DNA of 52,729 nt from Pelagibacteraceae bacterium AG-404-N13 (GTDB lineage Bacteria > Pseudomonadota > Alphaproteobacteria > Pelagibacterales > Pelagibacteraceae): contig QCJD01000011.1 in the NCBI GenBank assembly GCA_003216255.1, forward strand, positions 1 through 52,729, in the 5' to 3' direction. Below are positions 34,151 through 43,735 of this stretch, in pieces. Each line of letters opens with the position of its first letter. Position 1 is the stretch's first letter. Under the pieces are notes generated by a model, which saw only the letters and a list, made by a program, of their open reading frames with translations, searched no databases and was not told the DNA's origin. Position numbers and translations under genes: made by a program.

Positions 34151-34344
34151 ATATTTTTTCCTATAAATTATTATTTTATTTTTAAATTTTAATCTAAGAC
34201 ACCTTAAGATTAAAATAAATAGATTAACTAAACATTATTCGCACAACTTTTGATTGTATGCGTTTCTTTTTTGTTTTACATCAGTATAGATTTGAATTTA
34301 AATGTCGATAATTTAATTAATCAAAACTTAGGGAGATAAATTAT

Positions 34345-35385
34345 ATGTTTATAAAAAAATTTTTTAAGACATTACTCACAGGCTTTGCAATTGTTTTCTT
34401 TGCCCAAGCCGCTTATGCAGAGATAACTCTTAAGCTTGGGACTACTGGTAGATTAGGTATGCCAATTGGTGACGCAATAGATCAGGCACTGATACCAGCT
34501 ATGGAGAAAGCATCTGGTGGTAAGATGAAAATTGAACCACATTATCAAAGAAGCCTATGCGCAGAGCAAAAATGTGGAGAACAAGCTAACCAAGGACTTA
34601 TAGCTTTGTGGACTAGTTCTACCGCAAACTATGGTAATTTTGGTCCAGAATTAGCAATCTTTGATTTGCCCTTTATTTTCAAATCACTAGAAGATGCGAA
34701 AAGAATATCAGATGAATGGTTAGCTGAAAGACAGTGCAAACTAGCTCTTGAAAATGCTGGTCATATTTGCCTTTCTGTATATTCAAGTGGAGGATTTAGA
34801 CAGCTTGGGAATGCAACTAAACCTGTTCATGAACCAGATGATATGAAAGGACTGAAATGGCGTACTACAAAGAGTCCAGTTGAGTTCATGCTAGTTAAAA
34901 ATTGGGGCGCAACACCAACACCTTATGACTGGAGCCAATTATACCAAGGTCTTCAATCAGGTGTAGTTGAAGGTCAGTATGTTGCTACTCCATGGCAGCA
35001 CGTAGCAAAACTTCATGAAGTTGCAAAGTATTTCACTGAGATCGGAGGAATGTGGTCTGGAAATATTTTAGCGATGGATGCTAAACAATACAATGCATTG
35101 TCTGATCAACAAAGAAAATGGTTACATGAAGCAGCTGATGCTTATGGAGAAAAAGTAAACGAGTTGGATAACGCTTGGATTAAGAATGGTGAAGAAGCAA
35201 TTAAAGCATCCGCTAAAGAGTGGTATGTACCAACAGAAGCAGAGATGACTAAGTGGAGAGCAGGTGCAATCGGTGCTTGGTTAGACGCTAAAGGTACTTT
35301 TGAACCTGAGGTAGCTAAAAGAGTACTTCTAGAACAAGGTATGGATGGATTTGTAGCTCAGTTAGAAGCAGCTGGCGCTCTGTAA
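34345..35385 (+). CDS. dctP: TRAP transporter solute-binding protein DctP
   Basis: A 346-residue periplasmic receptor of the DctP family. The signal peptide is FKTLLTGFAIVFFAQAAYA; GGGAG-like site GGGAGA precedes the ATG. The mature part contains FGPELAIFDLPFIFKSLEDAKR and GLKWRTTKSPVE, the place of the conserved arginine that holds the ligand carboxylate, and PYDWSQLYQGLQSGVVEGQ. Such proteins bind organic acids or ectoine-like compounds. Of its nine arginines eight are AGA, the usual codon here, in contrast with the two genes after it. Confidence 0.94.
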   Translation: MFIKKFFKTLLTGFAIVFFAQAAYAEITLKLGTTGRLGMPIGDAIDQALIPAMEKASGGKMKIEPHYQRSLCAEQKCGEQANQGLIALWTSSTANYGNFGPELAIFDLPFIFKSLEDAKRISDEWLAERQCKLALENAGHICLSVYSSGGFRQLGNATKPVHEPDDMKGLKWRTTKSPVEFMLVKNWGATPTPYDWSQLYQGLQSGVVEGQYVATPWQHVAKLHEVAKYFTEIGGMWSGNILAMDAKQYNALSDQQRKWLHEAADAYGEKVNELDNAWIKNGEEAIKASAKEWYVPTEAEMTKWRAGAIGAWLDAKGTFEPEVAKRVLLEQGMDGFVAQLEAAGAL

Positions 35386-35405
35386 ACCGTTCAAAGAAAA
35401 ATTGT

Positions 35406-35448
35406 GTAAAGACTATTTAGTTCTATTTTAGAATTAGATAGTCTTTAC
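35406..35448 (+). terminator. Stem-loop between dctP and dctM
   Basis: A perfect 11-base stem (GTAAAGACTAT at 35406-35416 with 35438-35448) encloses an AT-rich loop that can itself pair. There is no T-run after it, so it is more likely to protect the dctP mRNA or cause partial attenuation, giving more binding protein than membrane subunits. Confidence 0.6.
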
Positions 35449-35477
35449 CGAAAACAAGTCATAACATATAAGTATTT

Positions 35478-36761
35478 ATGGAAAGTATTATTCTACTCGT
35501 AGTGCTCCTTTTTCTAATTTTATTAGGAGCTCCCATTGGCTTTATATTAATACTAATTCCATTTGTTTATATTCTTCTCACAGAAGCTGTTCCTCTTGTT
35601 TTAATCCCTAGTCAAATGTTTACGGCTATAGACTCAGTTCCATTGACTGCGATTGCATTTTTTATGTTGACAGGTGAATTAATGACAAGTGCCACGATTA
35701 CAGACCGTTTAGTTGCTTTGAGTAGGGCGTTGATTGGACGTATAAGAGGAGGGTTGGCTCAAGTGAATGTTCTTGTGAGTATGTTTTTTGCTGGCATGAA
35801 TGGTTCTGTGGTAGCAGATACAGCAACAGTTGGAGCATTAGTTTTACCGGCAATGAAGAAAGCAGGTTATCCTGCTGCATTTTCAGCTGCGGTTACAGGT
35901 GTTAGTTCAACTATTGGGGGGATAATTCCACCTAGTATCATGATGATTGTTCTTGCTAACGCAACTGAGATTTCGATTGCAGCATTATTTGCAGCCGGGA
36001 TTATACCAGGTATCTTAATTGGTGTTGTGATAATGGTAATCAACCATTACTTTGCAATTAAATATAACTTTGAACGTAGTGATGAATCATTTTCGATACG
36101 TCGAGCTAGTAAAGAACTATATCGATCCTCTTTCGCCCTTTTGATACCCCTAGTTTTAGTGGGTTCAGTAATGGGTGGTGTTGCTTCTGTTGTTGAGGCT
36201 GGAGCTATTACGGCTTTAGTTGCGTTATTTACAGGTGTATTTGTTTATCGAACTATTAAATGGAAAGATTGCACAGGTGCTTTTCGTCGAGCATTCCGTA
36301 ATTCAGCAATGGTTTTTATTATCATAGCTGCATCAGGACCTTTTAGTTGGTTACTTACTTCTCTTGGTGCAATAGGTGATCTTGAAACATGGCTTTTAGG
36401 CTTAGCGGATTCTCCTATATTATTTATTTTAGCTTTAATATTATTTATTTTTCTTCTTGGAACGGTAATGGACTCAGCAGTTAACATTATCATTGTTGGC
36501 CCAGTACTTGTAAATGTTATGTCTCAAGCAGGCTTTCCTGAGGTACAAGCAGCTATGGTTGTAATAGTAGGATTTTTGATAGGATCAGTTACACCACCAG
36601 TTGGGGTTGCGTACTTTACATCAGCAACTATAGCACAAGTTCGTCTAGAAAAAGTAGCTATTGCTTTAATTCCTTATCTTGTTGGTCTTTTTTTACTTTT
36701 ATTTTTTATATTAGTTGTTCCAGAATTAACAATGTTCCTTCCAAATTTATTGAGTAATTAA
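35478..36761 (+). CDS. dctM: TRAP transporter large permease DctM
   Basis: A 427-residue membrane protein with about twelve segments, the DctM subunit that carries the transport path. Diagnostic motifs are FFAGMNGSVVADTATVGALVLPAMKKAGY (residues about 106-135), TGVSSTIGGIIPPSIMMI, and later IGSVTPPVGVAYF. Of its 13 arginines I count 11 as CGT or CGA, against one of nine in dctP. It precedes dctQ, which is the reverse of the commoner P-Q-M order. Confidence 0.94.
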   Translation: MESIILLVVLLFLILLGAPIGFILILIPFVYILLTEAVPLVLIPSQMFTAIDSVPLTAIAFFMLTGELMTSATITDRLVALSRALIGRIRGGLAQVNVLVSMFFAGMNGSVVADTATVGALVLPAMKKAGYPAAFSAAVTGVSSTIGGIIPPSIMMIVLANATEISIAALFAAGIIPGILIGVVIMVINHYFAIKYNFERSDESFSIRRASKELYRSSFALLIPLVLVGSVMGGVASVVEAGAITALVALFTGVFVYRTIKWKDCTGAFRRAFRNSAMVFIIIAASGPFSWLLTSLGAIGDLETWLLGLADSPILFILALILFIFLLGTVMDSAVNIIIVGPVLVNVMSQAGFPEVQAAMVVIVGFLIGSVTPPVGVAYFTSATIAQVRLEKVAIALIPYLVGLFLLLFFILVVPELTMFLPNLLSN

Positions 36762-37270
36762 TGATAAAAGTTTTAAACAGCATTGATCGTTTTATTCATC
36801 GTATGTTGGAAGCTATGTGCTCACTCTTGTTGGCTGCTATGGTTGGTTTCACACTTTACAATGTTACAATGCGATATGTTTTTAATAACCCTCCTGTTTG
36901 GGGGGATTTGCTAACAGTATTAAGCAATATATGGTTGATGTTTATAGCGCTTTCTTTAACAGCTAGAGATAATGAACATGTAGCTTTAAATTTAATTTAT
37001 GAAAAGTTACCAGAGGGACTTTCATTATACATACGCCAGTTTTGGAAAATTATGATTATGATAATTGGTGTAGTCTTAATTATTTATGGAATTGAACTTG
37101 TAGAGGGTATGCGTGGTAAGTATTGGGAAATGTGGTATTTTGAAATTAGTATGCAAGGTATTGAGTTCAAACCAAATTATATGCCCAAAAAATACGCAGT
37201 TGCTATCCTGCCGCTAGCTGGATTTTTGACTACCATTGGTGCTGCCATTGGTTTTATAAAAAAGGTCTAG
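36761..37270 (+). CDS. dctQ: TRAP transporter small permease DctQ
   Basis: A 169-residue four-helix membrane protein, the DctQ partner of DctM. Typical features are the tryptophans in NNPPVWGDLLTVLSNIW and the segment TARDNEHVALNLIYE. Its start shares one base with the dctM stop (TAATG). Arginine codons are again mainly CGN (five of six). It ends 19 bases before the convergent taurine permease gene. Confidence 0.9.
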   Translation: MIKVLNSIDRFIHRMLEAMCSLLLAAMVGFTLYNVTMRYVFNNPPVWGDLLTVLSNIWLMFIALSLTARDNEHVALNLIYEKLPEGLSLYIRQFWKIMIMIIGVVLIIYGIELVEGMRGKYWEMWYFEISMQGIEFKPNYMPKKYAVAILPLAGFLTTIGAAIGFIKKV

Positions 37271-37289
37271 TTTCTTAAAATTTTTTTGC

Positions 37290-39215
37290 TTAACCCTTGC
37301 CACGCCAAGGAATGGTTTTATCAATTATTTTTCTTAAAGTTATATCAAACAAAAGACCCAACATACCCATTATAAATATTGTTATCCAAATAACCTCGTA
37401 TTGAAAGTATTTTTTTGCAACGTTTTCAACAAAACCAATACCTGTTGTACCCGCTAAAAATTCAGCAGCAACTAAAGTTCCCCAGCACATACCGACTGCA
37501 ACTCTAATTCCTGTTAAAATTTCTGGTAAAGAGTTTGGAAAAATAACATATCTAAGTATTTGTCTTTTTGATGCTCCCAATGAATGTGCAGCATGAATTT
37601 TTGAAAGTTGAGTTCCTGATGCTCCAGCTCTTGCAGATATAATCATTATGGAAAGCGAAACCATGAATAATAAAAATACTTTACCAGTGTTATCAATTCC
37701 AAGGACTGAGATTATTAATGGTGCCCAAGCAAGAGGAGGAACCGGTCTATATAATTCAATTAGCGGGTCAAAGAAACCTTTAGCAAATCTATTTAAACCC
37801 ATAAATAATCCCAAAGGTACTCCAATAATAATTCCAAAAACTAACCCTAAAAACACTCTTAAGAAAGAATCCCAAATATGCCCGTAAGGAACAGGAATTT
37901 TGAATAACTTAAAATCACCTGTAACAATTTTTAAAACTCTACCCTTAAAGTTTTGCTCTACCACTCCATCTTTCGTATGAACAGGATATTCACCTGGCAA
38001 AATATCTGCAATCCAATCAGGTAAAATAAAGCCAATAATTGAGCTAACGTCCATCATATCAATCCAAAGAAGAGGGATATTTTTGTAACCAACACTTGGT
38101 TTTGACATTAAAATAAATTTATTAAATGTATCAGATGGTTTTGGAAGCCATCTTCCTGAACCTTGTTCTGAACAACTCGGCCCGCTTGCAACAATTGTAC
38201 CAGCTGGAAATAAAAGAATATCAACTAATCTTAGACCACCTTGTTGGTCTTTTTGCACATTATCAAACTCAATAATTGCATTTTTCATTTCATCTAATGC
38301 ATCAGGAGGATAAATACTACCGTATTCAATTCTTCTTGCGATTTTAACAATATCTTTTGCGTAAGTAGAGGCTATTTCTTGTGTATCATTTAAACTATTT
38401 CTATATATTTTTATCTCGTTTTTTAGTTCTTTAATTGCAGTTTTAAAATAAGAATTATGATTTCTTAATTTAAAAAATTTATCACTGATAACTTTTAATT
38501 CTAATGCAGCAGCATTAAATTTTAGCCCTCGATCAGTCTCTGGTACTAATGGAACTTCTATAGTATTTTCTATAGATCCAGTTCCTGTTCTAACTGTTAT
38601 AATACCCCAACTACCTTGTTCTGAAATAGCTTTCTGTCTTTCAATTTTTTGTTCTGCCGTTTCAAATGGATAATCTTTTTTTTTAAAATTAAAACTAAGA
38701 AGTTTAATTTCTTCAGTCATTTCTTTAATTTTAGTTTTAGTATCCTTTTCCATTAAGTTTTTGTTTGTAAGTAATGGAATTAATTGTTTGGTTTGATCTA
38801 TATATCCAACCAAAGTATCTTTTTGTTTATCACTTAATTCTAGAGAATTTTGTATTTCAAAAGTAATTTTTTGAAGATTTTTATTTTCGATTTTAATTAT
38901 CGAAGTACTTTTGAATTCTCTCTCCTCAATAGGAAATTGATATTTTAACCCCAATAAAGACTCGTTTACTTTGGCCACTTGGCACAATTCATTTGCTGAT
39001 TTTGGATAAAAACCTTTTGCAATATCCCAAGAATAATAAAGCCAGAGCAATAAGATTGCGCTACTTCCAACAATTACCCAATGTGTACCACCTTTAGCTC
39101 TTTCCGGATTACCAAAAACTGCATCAACCTTTTCTGTTTTGATTAATCTTCTTCCATAAAGAATACACCCAATAATGGCTATAAAAATTATTATAGTTAA
39201 AAATTGTGTTAACAT
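37290..39215 (-). CDS. tauC: Taurine-type ABC transporter permease with large N-terminal extracytoplasmic domain
   Basis: A 641-residue permease, far longer than the usual TauC/SsuC (about 270). Two membrane segments (residues 1-20 and 47-64) frame a short loop; residues 65-430 are hydrophilic, with Glu/Lys-rich probably coiled-coil stretches (130-280) and a Gly/Pro part containing SGPSCSEQGSG. The normal BPD permease domain occupies 445-641, with the ATPase-contact motif AAHSLGASKRQILRYVIFP at 541-560. It overlaps by adjacency the ATPase gene (stop and start are 1 base apart). The extra domain may be a second receptor or docking module. Confidence 0.85.
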   Translation of the reverse strand: MLTQFLTIIIFIAIIGCILYGRRLIKTEKVDAVFGNPERAKGGTHWVIVGSSAILLLWLYYSWDIAKGFYPKSANELCQVAKVNESLLGLKYQFPIEEREFKSTSIIKIENKNLQKITFEIQNSLELSDKQKDTLVGYIDQTKQLIPLLTNKNLMEKDTKTKIKEMTEEIKLLSFNFKKKDYPFETAEQKIERQKAISEQGSWGIITVRTGTGSIENTIEVPLVPETDRGLKFNAAALELKVISDKFFKLRNHNSYFKTAIKELKNEIKIYRNSLNDTQEIASTYAKDIVKIARRIEYGSIYPPDALDEMKNAIIEFDNVQKDQQGGLRLVDILLFPAGTIVASGPSCSEQGSGRWLPKPSDTFNKFILMSKPSVGYKNIPLLWIDMMDVSSIIGFILPDWIADILPGEYPVHTKDGVVEQNFKGRVLKIVTGDFKLFKIPVPYGHIWDSFLRVFLGLVFGIIIGVPLGLFMGLNRFAKGFFDPLIELYRPVPPLAWAPLIISVLGIDNTGKVFLLFMVSLSIMIISARAGASGTQLSKIHAAHSLGASKRQILRYVIFPNSLPEILTGIRVAVGMCWGTLVAAEFLAGTTGIGFVENVAKKYFQYEVIWITIFIMGMLGLLFDITLRKIIDKTIPWRGKG

Positions 39216-40013
39216 TTAATTTTCTTTACCCATAATTTCTTCTTCCATGTTCCAAATCATAGATAAGATCTCTTCTCTTGTTGATGAAAATTCTTTATTT
39301 TTTTTAATTTCTCTTAAGTCTTCTTTTAACCCCATTTCTGCAAAAGGAAGTTTATATTCTTTATGAATTCTGCCTGGTCTTGGAGCCATCACATACAATC
39401 TTTCACCAAGTAATAATGCTTCCTCAACCGAGTGTGTAATTAAGATGATTGTTTTTCCAGTTTCTTTCCAAATTTTTAAAACTAAAGACTGCATTTTTTC
39501 TCTAGTTAATGCATCCAATGCACCCAGAGGTTCATCCATTAAAATTAAATCTGGATCATTAATCAAACATCTTGCAAGCGCCACTCTTTGTTGCATACCA
39601 CCTGACAATTGATAAGTAGGAGTATTGCCAAAACCTTTTAGCCCAACTATATCCAACCATTCTTCAACTTTTTTATCTGTTACTACAGGGTCTTCTTTTT
39701 TCATTCTAAGTCCAAAGTTGACATTTTCAGCAACTGTTAACCATTCAAACAATGCACCTTGTTGAAATACCATTCCTCTTTCAAGACCAGGACCATCAAT
39801 TTCTTTTTCGTTAAGTGTAATTTTTCCAGATGTAGGTCTTAAAAATCCCGCTGTAATATTTAACAATGTTGTTTTTCCGCAACCAGATGGCCCAAGTACA
39901 GTAAGCAATTCACCTTTTTTTAAAGTAAAACTTACATCTTTTAATGCATGAACAGTCTCTCCTTTTGGAGTTTTAAAAATCATATTAAGATTTTGAGAAA
40001 TTAGATCACTCAT
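39216..40013 (-). CDS. tauB: Taurine-type ABC transporter ATP-binding protein
   Basis: A 265-residue ATPase with the Walker A motif GPSGCGKTT, Q-loop FQQGALFEW, signature LSGGMQQRVALAR, Walker B LILMDEP and the switch histidine in ITHSVEEA. The subfamily is NrtD/SsuB/TauB, which serves nitrate, sulfonate and taurine importers. It lies between the binding protein and the permease on the minus strand and works at the inner face of the membrane. Confidence 0.94.
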   Translation of the reverse strand: MSDLISQNLNMIFKTPKGETVHALKDVSFTLKKGELLTVLGPSGCGKTTLLNITAGFLRPTSGKITLNEKEIDGPGLERGMVFQQGALFEWLTVAENVNFGLRMKKEDPVVTDKKVEEWLDIVGLKGFGNTPTYQLSGGMQQRVALARCLINDPDLILMDEPLGALDALTREKMQSLVLKIWKETGKTIILITHSVEEALLLGERLYVMAPRPGRIHKEYKLPFAEMGLKEDLREIKKNKEFSSTREEILSMIWNMEEEIMGKEN

Positions 40014-40041
40014 AAGATCGACTATACATTAGAATTTTTTG

Positions 40042-40087
40042 TAAAAAAATAGGCACCAATTATTAAAATTGGCGCCTATTAAATTTT
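40042..40087 (-). terminator. Partial terminator after tauA
   Basis: On the minus strand a 13-base stem (40067-40079 with 40049-40061, one wobble pair) is followed by a run of seven T. It lies between tauA and tauB of one operon, so it probably ends most transcripts after the binding-protein gene and lets some read through to tauB-tauC. Confidence 0.75.
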
Positions 40088-40101
40088 TCTTTCTCTATAA
40101 A

Positions 40102-41043
40102 TTATAGAGGTAAGAAACTAGTATCTACAGCTCCGCCAGGCGTTCCCATACCTTTAAGGAAACCATCAAGATTACCGCTCTCCATAGATTTTTTAGTTTC
40201 TGCTGGAGTTAGAAATTTAAATCCACCAATAGTTTCTTTCATATCTGCTAACTTCATTTCAGCATCTTTAGCTATTACGTTTAGGTCAGATTTACCTGCC
40301 ATATATCTAGCATTTGCTTCATGAGTTACTTCGATGAAAGTTCTTAACATTCCTGGATTTTCTTTCATGAATTTATCTGTAACAGATGTAATATCTATAC
40401 CCAAGATACCAGCATCTCTTGCTTCTTGAACAGTCAAAAGTCTTGATCCAACTGCAGTTGCTGCTTTGATAGAGTTACCACCAAATAGACAAGCCATAAC
40501 AACGTCACCACTTACTAATGCAGCTGCTCCTTCTTCAGGATCCATTTGAATAACATCCATTTTACTTCTGTCAGCTCCAACAACTTTCATACTTTCATCA
40601 AAAACATACTCAGCCATTGTTCCTAAAGGAACTGCAACTTTCTTTCCTTCTAATTCAGATGCATTTGCTTTTGTTATTCCAGACGCATTTGAAGTTACAC
40701 ATGTAGTTCCACCCATTCCATATTCCATTGCAATATCGACAAGTTTTAATGGTGCGTTAGATTTTACTGCATTGATAAAAGGTACTAAACCTTGCGAGTA
40801 CGAAATATCTATATCTCCAGCCAACATAGCATCAGTCATAGCTCCACCATTAGTGAAGTTTGTCCATTTTACTGGTACACCTAATGCTTTTTCGTATGTG
40901 CCTTTCACTTTATCTTCTTGGTTTGGAGTTGGCCATTCTAGGAAGAAAGCGACTCTAACTTCACTAGCAGCAGCATTAGCTGCAGTTATTGACAAGTTAA
41001 GAGCAAATAAACTTCCAAGAATAAAACTTATTATTTTTTTCAT
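40102..41043 (-). CDS. tauA: Taurine-type ABC transporter substrate-binding protein
   Basis: A 313-residue periplasmic receptor with a signal peptide (ISFILGSLFALNLSITAANA). It has the SsuA/TauA/THI5-like fold pattern: VRVAFFLEWPTPNQ, the pocket segment GALTD-like NGGAMTDAMLAGDIDISYSQG, and GKKVAVPLGTMAEYVF. A good site (ACAGGAGA) precedes the ATG. Genes for taurine:pyruvate aminotransferase and alanine dehydrogenase are divergent from it, which is the main reason for choosing taurine rather than another sulfonate. Confidence 0.9.
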   Translation of the reverse strand: MKKIISFILGSLFALNLSITAANAAASEVRVAFFLEWPTPNQEDKVKGTYEKALGVPVKWTNFTNGGAMTDAMLAGDIDISYSQGLVPFINAVKSNAPLKLVDIAMEYGMGGTTCVTSNASGITKANASELEGKKVAVPLGTMAEYVFDESMKVVGADRSKMDVIQMDPEEGAAALVSGDVVMACLFGGNSIKAATAVGSRLLTVQEARDAGILGIDITSVTDKFMKENPGMLRTFIEVTHEANARYMAGKSDLNVIAKDAEMKLADMKETIGGFKFLTPAETKKSMESGNLDGFLKGMGTPGGAVDTSFLPL

Positions 41044-41246
41044 TTTATCTCCTGTTAATTAAATTTAATTTACGTTAAGCATTAAAGTGTATTCCACAGG
41101 TTAAGTAAACTAAGAATTAACCATTGTTTATTGAAGAATAGACAAATAACAATCTGAAGTTGTATATTTTTTATTGTTTAATTTATTTGCTGTTTAATTA
41201 AAAAAAACTAGTTTAGAAGAAATTGTAAATGTAAAATAAAAAAAAT
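41044..41246. promoter_or_regulatory. Divergent control region between tauA and the aminotransferase
   Basis: A 203-base AT-rich gap between divergent taurine uptake and taurine breakdown genes must hold both promoters and any shared operator. I see no regulator gene next to it and no strong palindrome, so the control mechanism is open. Confidence 0.5.
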
Positions 41247-42590
41247 ATGAGTTCTGAAAAACCAGAAATACCAAATTCACTCAATGAACATTGGATGCCT
41301 TTTTCATCCAATAGAGATTTTAAAGCTAATCCAAGATTGATTACAGAAGCAAAAGGTGTCTATCTAAAAAATCACCAAGGACAAACCCAAATAGATGCTA
41401 GTTCAGGACTATTTTGCAATCCATTAGGCCATGGAAGAGAAGAGATAATAAATGCAGTAACAAATCAATTAAGAAAGTTAGACTATGCCCAACCATTTCA
41501 ACAAGGTTTTGGTGGATCTTTTGAGCTTGCAACAAAAATTGCAAAACATACGCCTGGAAACTTAAATAGAATTTTTTATACAATTTGTGGATCTACTGCA
41601 GTTGAGACAGCAATAAAAATTTCAATAGCTTATCATAAAGCTAGAGGACAAGGTCATAGATTCAGATTTGTTGGAAGAGAAAGAGCTTACCATGGTATGA
41701 ATATTGGAGCTACTTCAGTAGGAGGGATGATTAATAATGTTAAAACATTTGCAAGTGTTTTAATGCCGGGTGTAGTTCATATGAGGCATACTCATTTACC
41801 TGAACATAAGTTTGTTTCAGGACAACCAGAAACTGGTGCAGAGATTGCAAATGACCTTGAAAGAATTTGTACAAACTTCGGTGCAGAAAATATAGCAGCA
41901 TGTATTGTAGAACCAATTGCAGGTTCAACAGGAACATTAGTTCCACCGAAAGGATACTTGCAAAGGTTAAGAGAAATTTGTGACAAACATGGAATATTAC
42001 TAATCTTTGATGAAGTTATTACTGGATGGGGAAGAACAGGCTCACCTTTCGGGTCACAAGAATTTGGAGTTACCCCAGATTTAATTACTATGGCTAAAGC
42101 TACAACAAATGGAATTGTTCCATTAGGTGCAGTTGCTTGTAAAGAAGAAATTTATGATGCAGTAGTCGACAATGCTCCACAAGGTGTTATTGAATTATTT
42201 CATGGTTATACATATTCAGGAATTCCTATTTCAGTTGCAGCAGGATTAGCTGTTCAAGATATATTTGAAAAAGAAGATATATTTAAAAGGGCTAAAGAAA
42301 TGTCACCATATTTTCAAGAAGGTTTGATGTCTTTAAAAGATTTAGACGCTGTTGAAAATATAAGAGGATATGGAATGATGGGTGGAATAGATATGAAAAT
42401 GGACAAAAAACCTGGAGCAGCAGGATTTACTTGCTTTAAACATTGTTATGAGGCTGGAGTAAATTTTAAAGCTACAGGAGATTGTTTAATTATCGCTCCG
42501 ATGTTTATATGTGAAAAAAAACATATAGATGAAATTATTGAAAAACTTAGAACTGGAATTTCTAACTATTCTAAAAGTAAAAAAAACTAA
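41247..42590 (+). CDS. tpa: Taurine:pyruvate aminotransferase (class III)
   Basis: A 447-residue PLP-dependent class III aminotransferase. It has SGLFCNPLGHGREEI, the phosphate-binding CGSTAVETAIKI, the segment LIFDEVITGWGRTG and the PLP lysine in ITMAKATTNG (near residue 283). The class transfers the amino group of omega-amino compounds; with taurine and pyruvate it gives sulfoacetaldehyde and alanine. The neighbours (taurine importer and alanine dehydrogenase) support this assignment; beta-alanine:pyruvate aminotransferase is the alternative. The next step, Xsc, is not in the window. Confidence 0.88.
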   Translation: MSSEKPEIPNSLNEHWMPFSSNRDFKANPRLITEAKGVYLKNHQGQTQIDASSGLFCNPLGHGREEIINAVTNQLRKLDYAQPFQQGFGGSFELATKIAKHTPGNLNRIFYTICGSTAVETAIKISIAYHKARGQGHRFRFVGRERAYHGMNIGATSVGGMINNVKTFASVLMPGVVHMRHTHLPEHKFVSGQPETGAEIANDLERICTNFGAENIAACIVEPIAGSTGTLVPPKGYLQRLREICDKHGILLIFDEVITGWGRTGSPFGSQEFGVTPDLITMAKATTNGIVPLGAVACKEEIYDAVVDNAPQGVIELFHGYTYSGIPISVAAGLAVQDIFEKEDIFKRAKEMSPYFQEGLMSLKDLDAVENIRGYGMMGGIDMKMDKKPGAAGFTCFKHCYEAGVNFKATGDCLIIAPMFICEKKHIDEIIEKLRTGISNYSKSKKN

Positions 42591-42599
42591 TTTAATCTA

Positions 42600-43715
42600 A
42601 TGAAAATCGGTGTCCCACGGGAAATAAAACCGCAAGAAAATAGAATTGGATTAACACCTGAAAGTGTAAAAACTTTAACATCACATGGTCACGAAGTTTT
42701 AATTGAAAATAATGGCGGATATGAAGCTGGTTTTGATAATGATCAATATAAAATTGTAGGTGCTAAAATTGTTGATAAAGCAGAAGACATTTTTAATGAT
42801 GCAGAAATAATTGTTAAAGTAAAAGAACCTTTATCCAATGAAGTAAAAATGATTAGAGAAAATCAAATAATCTTTACTTATCTTCATTTAGCAGCTGCAA
42901 AAGAATTAACCCAAGGATTAATAAATTCTAAATCTGTATGTATTGCATATGAAACTGTAACGGATAAAAATGGAAGACTTCCTCTATTAGCTCCAATGAG
43001 TGCGGTTGCAGGAAGAATGTCTGTTCAAGCGGGAGCTCATTGTTTAGAAAAAAACCAAAAAGGTAGAGGTGTTTTGTTGGGTGGAGCGCCAGGAGGTGAG
43101 CCAGCTGAAGTAGTAATTCTTGGTGGAGGTGTTGTTGGCGAAAATGCAGCAATTATTGCTACTGGAATGAAGGCTAATGTACATATTGTAGATAAATCAG
43201 AAGCTAGACTTAATCAATTAAGTGAAATTTTTGGAGATAAAATTACTCCTCAGTTAAGTAACAAAGTTGACTTAGAAAAATTGGTTTCAAACTGTGATTT
43301 GTTAGTTGGAGGTGTTTTAATACCTGGGGCTGAAGCACCAAAGTTAATTACAAAAAAAATGATAAAAAACATGAAACGCGGATCAGTTATTGTAGATGTT
43401 GCAATTGATCAAGGCGGTTGTGTAGAAACAAGCAAACCAACTACACATGCAGAACCAACTTTTATTGTGGATGATGTTGTACATTATTGCGTTGCTAATA
43501 TGCCTGGAGGTGTTCCAAGGACTTCTACAATTGCTTTAAATAATGCGACACTACCGTTTTTAACTAAATTAGCAAATGATGGTTATAACAAAACTTTAAA
43601 AAATGATTCTAATTTTTTAGCAGGTTTAAATGTTTATAAAGGACAAGTTACATATAAAGCTGTAGCAGATGCTTTTGGGCATACTTACTTTGACGCTAAA
43701 CAACTATTAAATTAA
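42600..43715 (+). CDS. ald: Alanine dehydrogenase
   Basis: A 371-residue NAD-dependent alanine dehydrogenase. The N-terminus KIGVPREIKPQENRIGLTPE, the lysine in IIVKVKEPL, the histidine in FTYLHLAA and the Rossmann segment ILGGGVVGENAAIIA are all conserved. It converts alanine to pyruvate plus ammonium, regenerating the acceptor used by the aminotransferase 9 bases upstream and releasing ammonium and NADH. The coupling of the two genes closes the taurine deamination cycle. Confidence 0.95.
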   Translation: MKIGVPREIKPQENRIGLTPESVKTLTSHGHEVLIENNGGYEAGFDNDQYKIVGAKIVDKAEDIFNDAEIIVKVKEPLSNEVKMIRENQIIFTYLHLAAAKELTQGLINSKSVCIAYETVTDKNGRLPLLAPMSAVAGRMSVQAGAHCLEKNQKGRGVLLGGAPGGEPAEVVILGGGVVGENAAIIATGMKANVHIVDKSEARLNQLSEIFGDKITPQLSNKVDLEKLVSNCDLLVGGVLIPGAEAPKLITKKMIKNMKRGSVIVDVAIDQGGCVETSKPTTHAEPTFIVDDVVHYCVANMPGGVPRTSTIALNNATLPFLTKLANDGYNKTLKNDSNFLAGLNVYKGQVTYKAVADAFGHTYFDAKQLLN

Positions 43716-43735
43716 ATAAATATTTTAATTTATTT

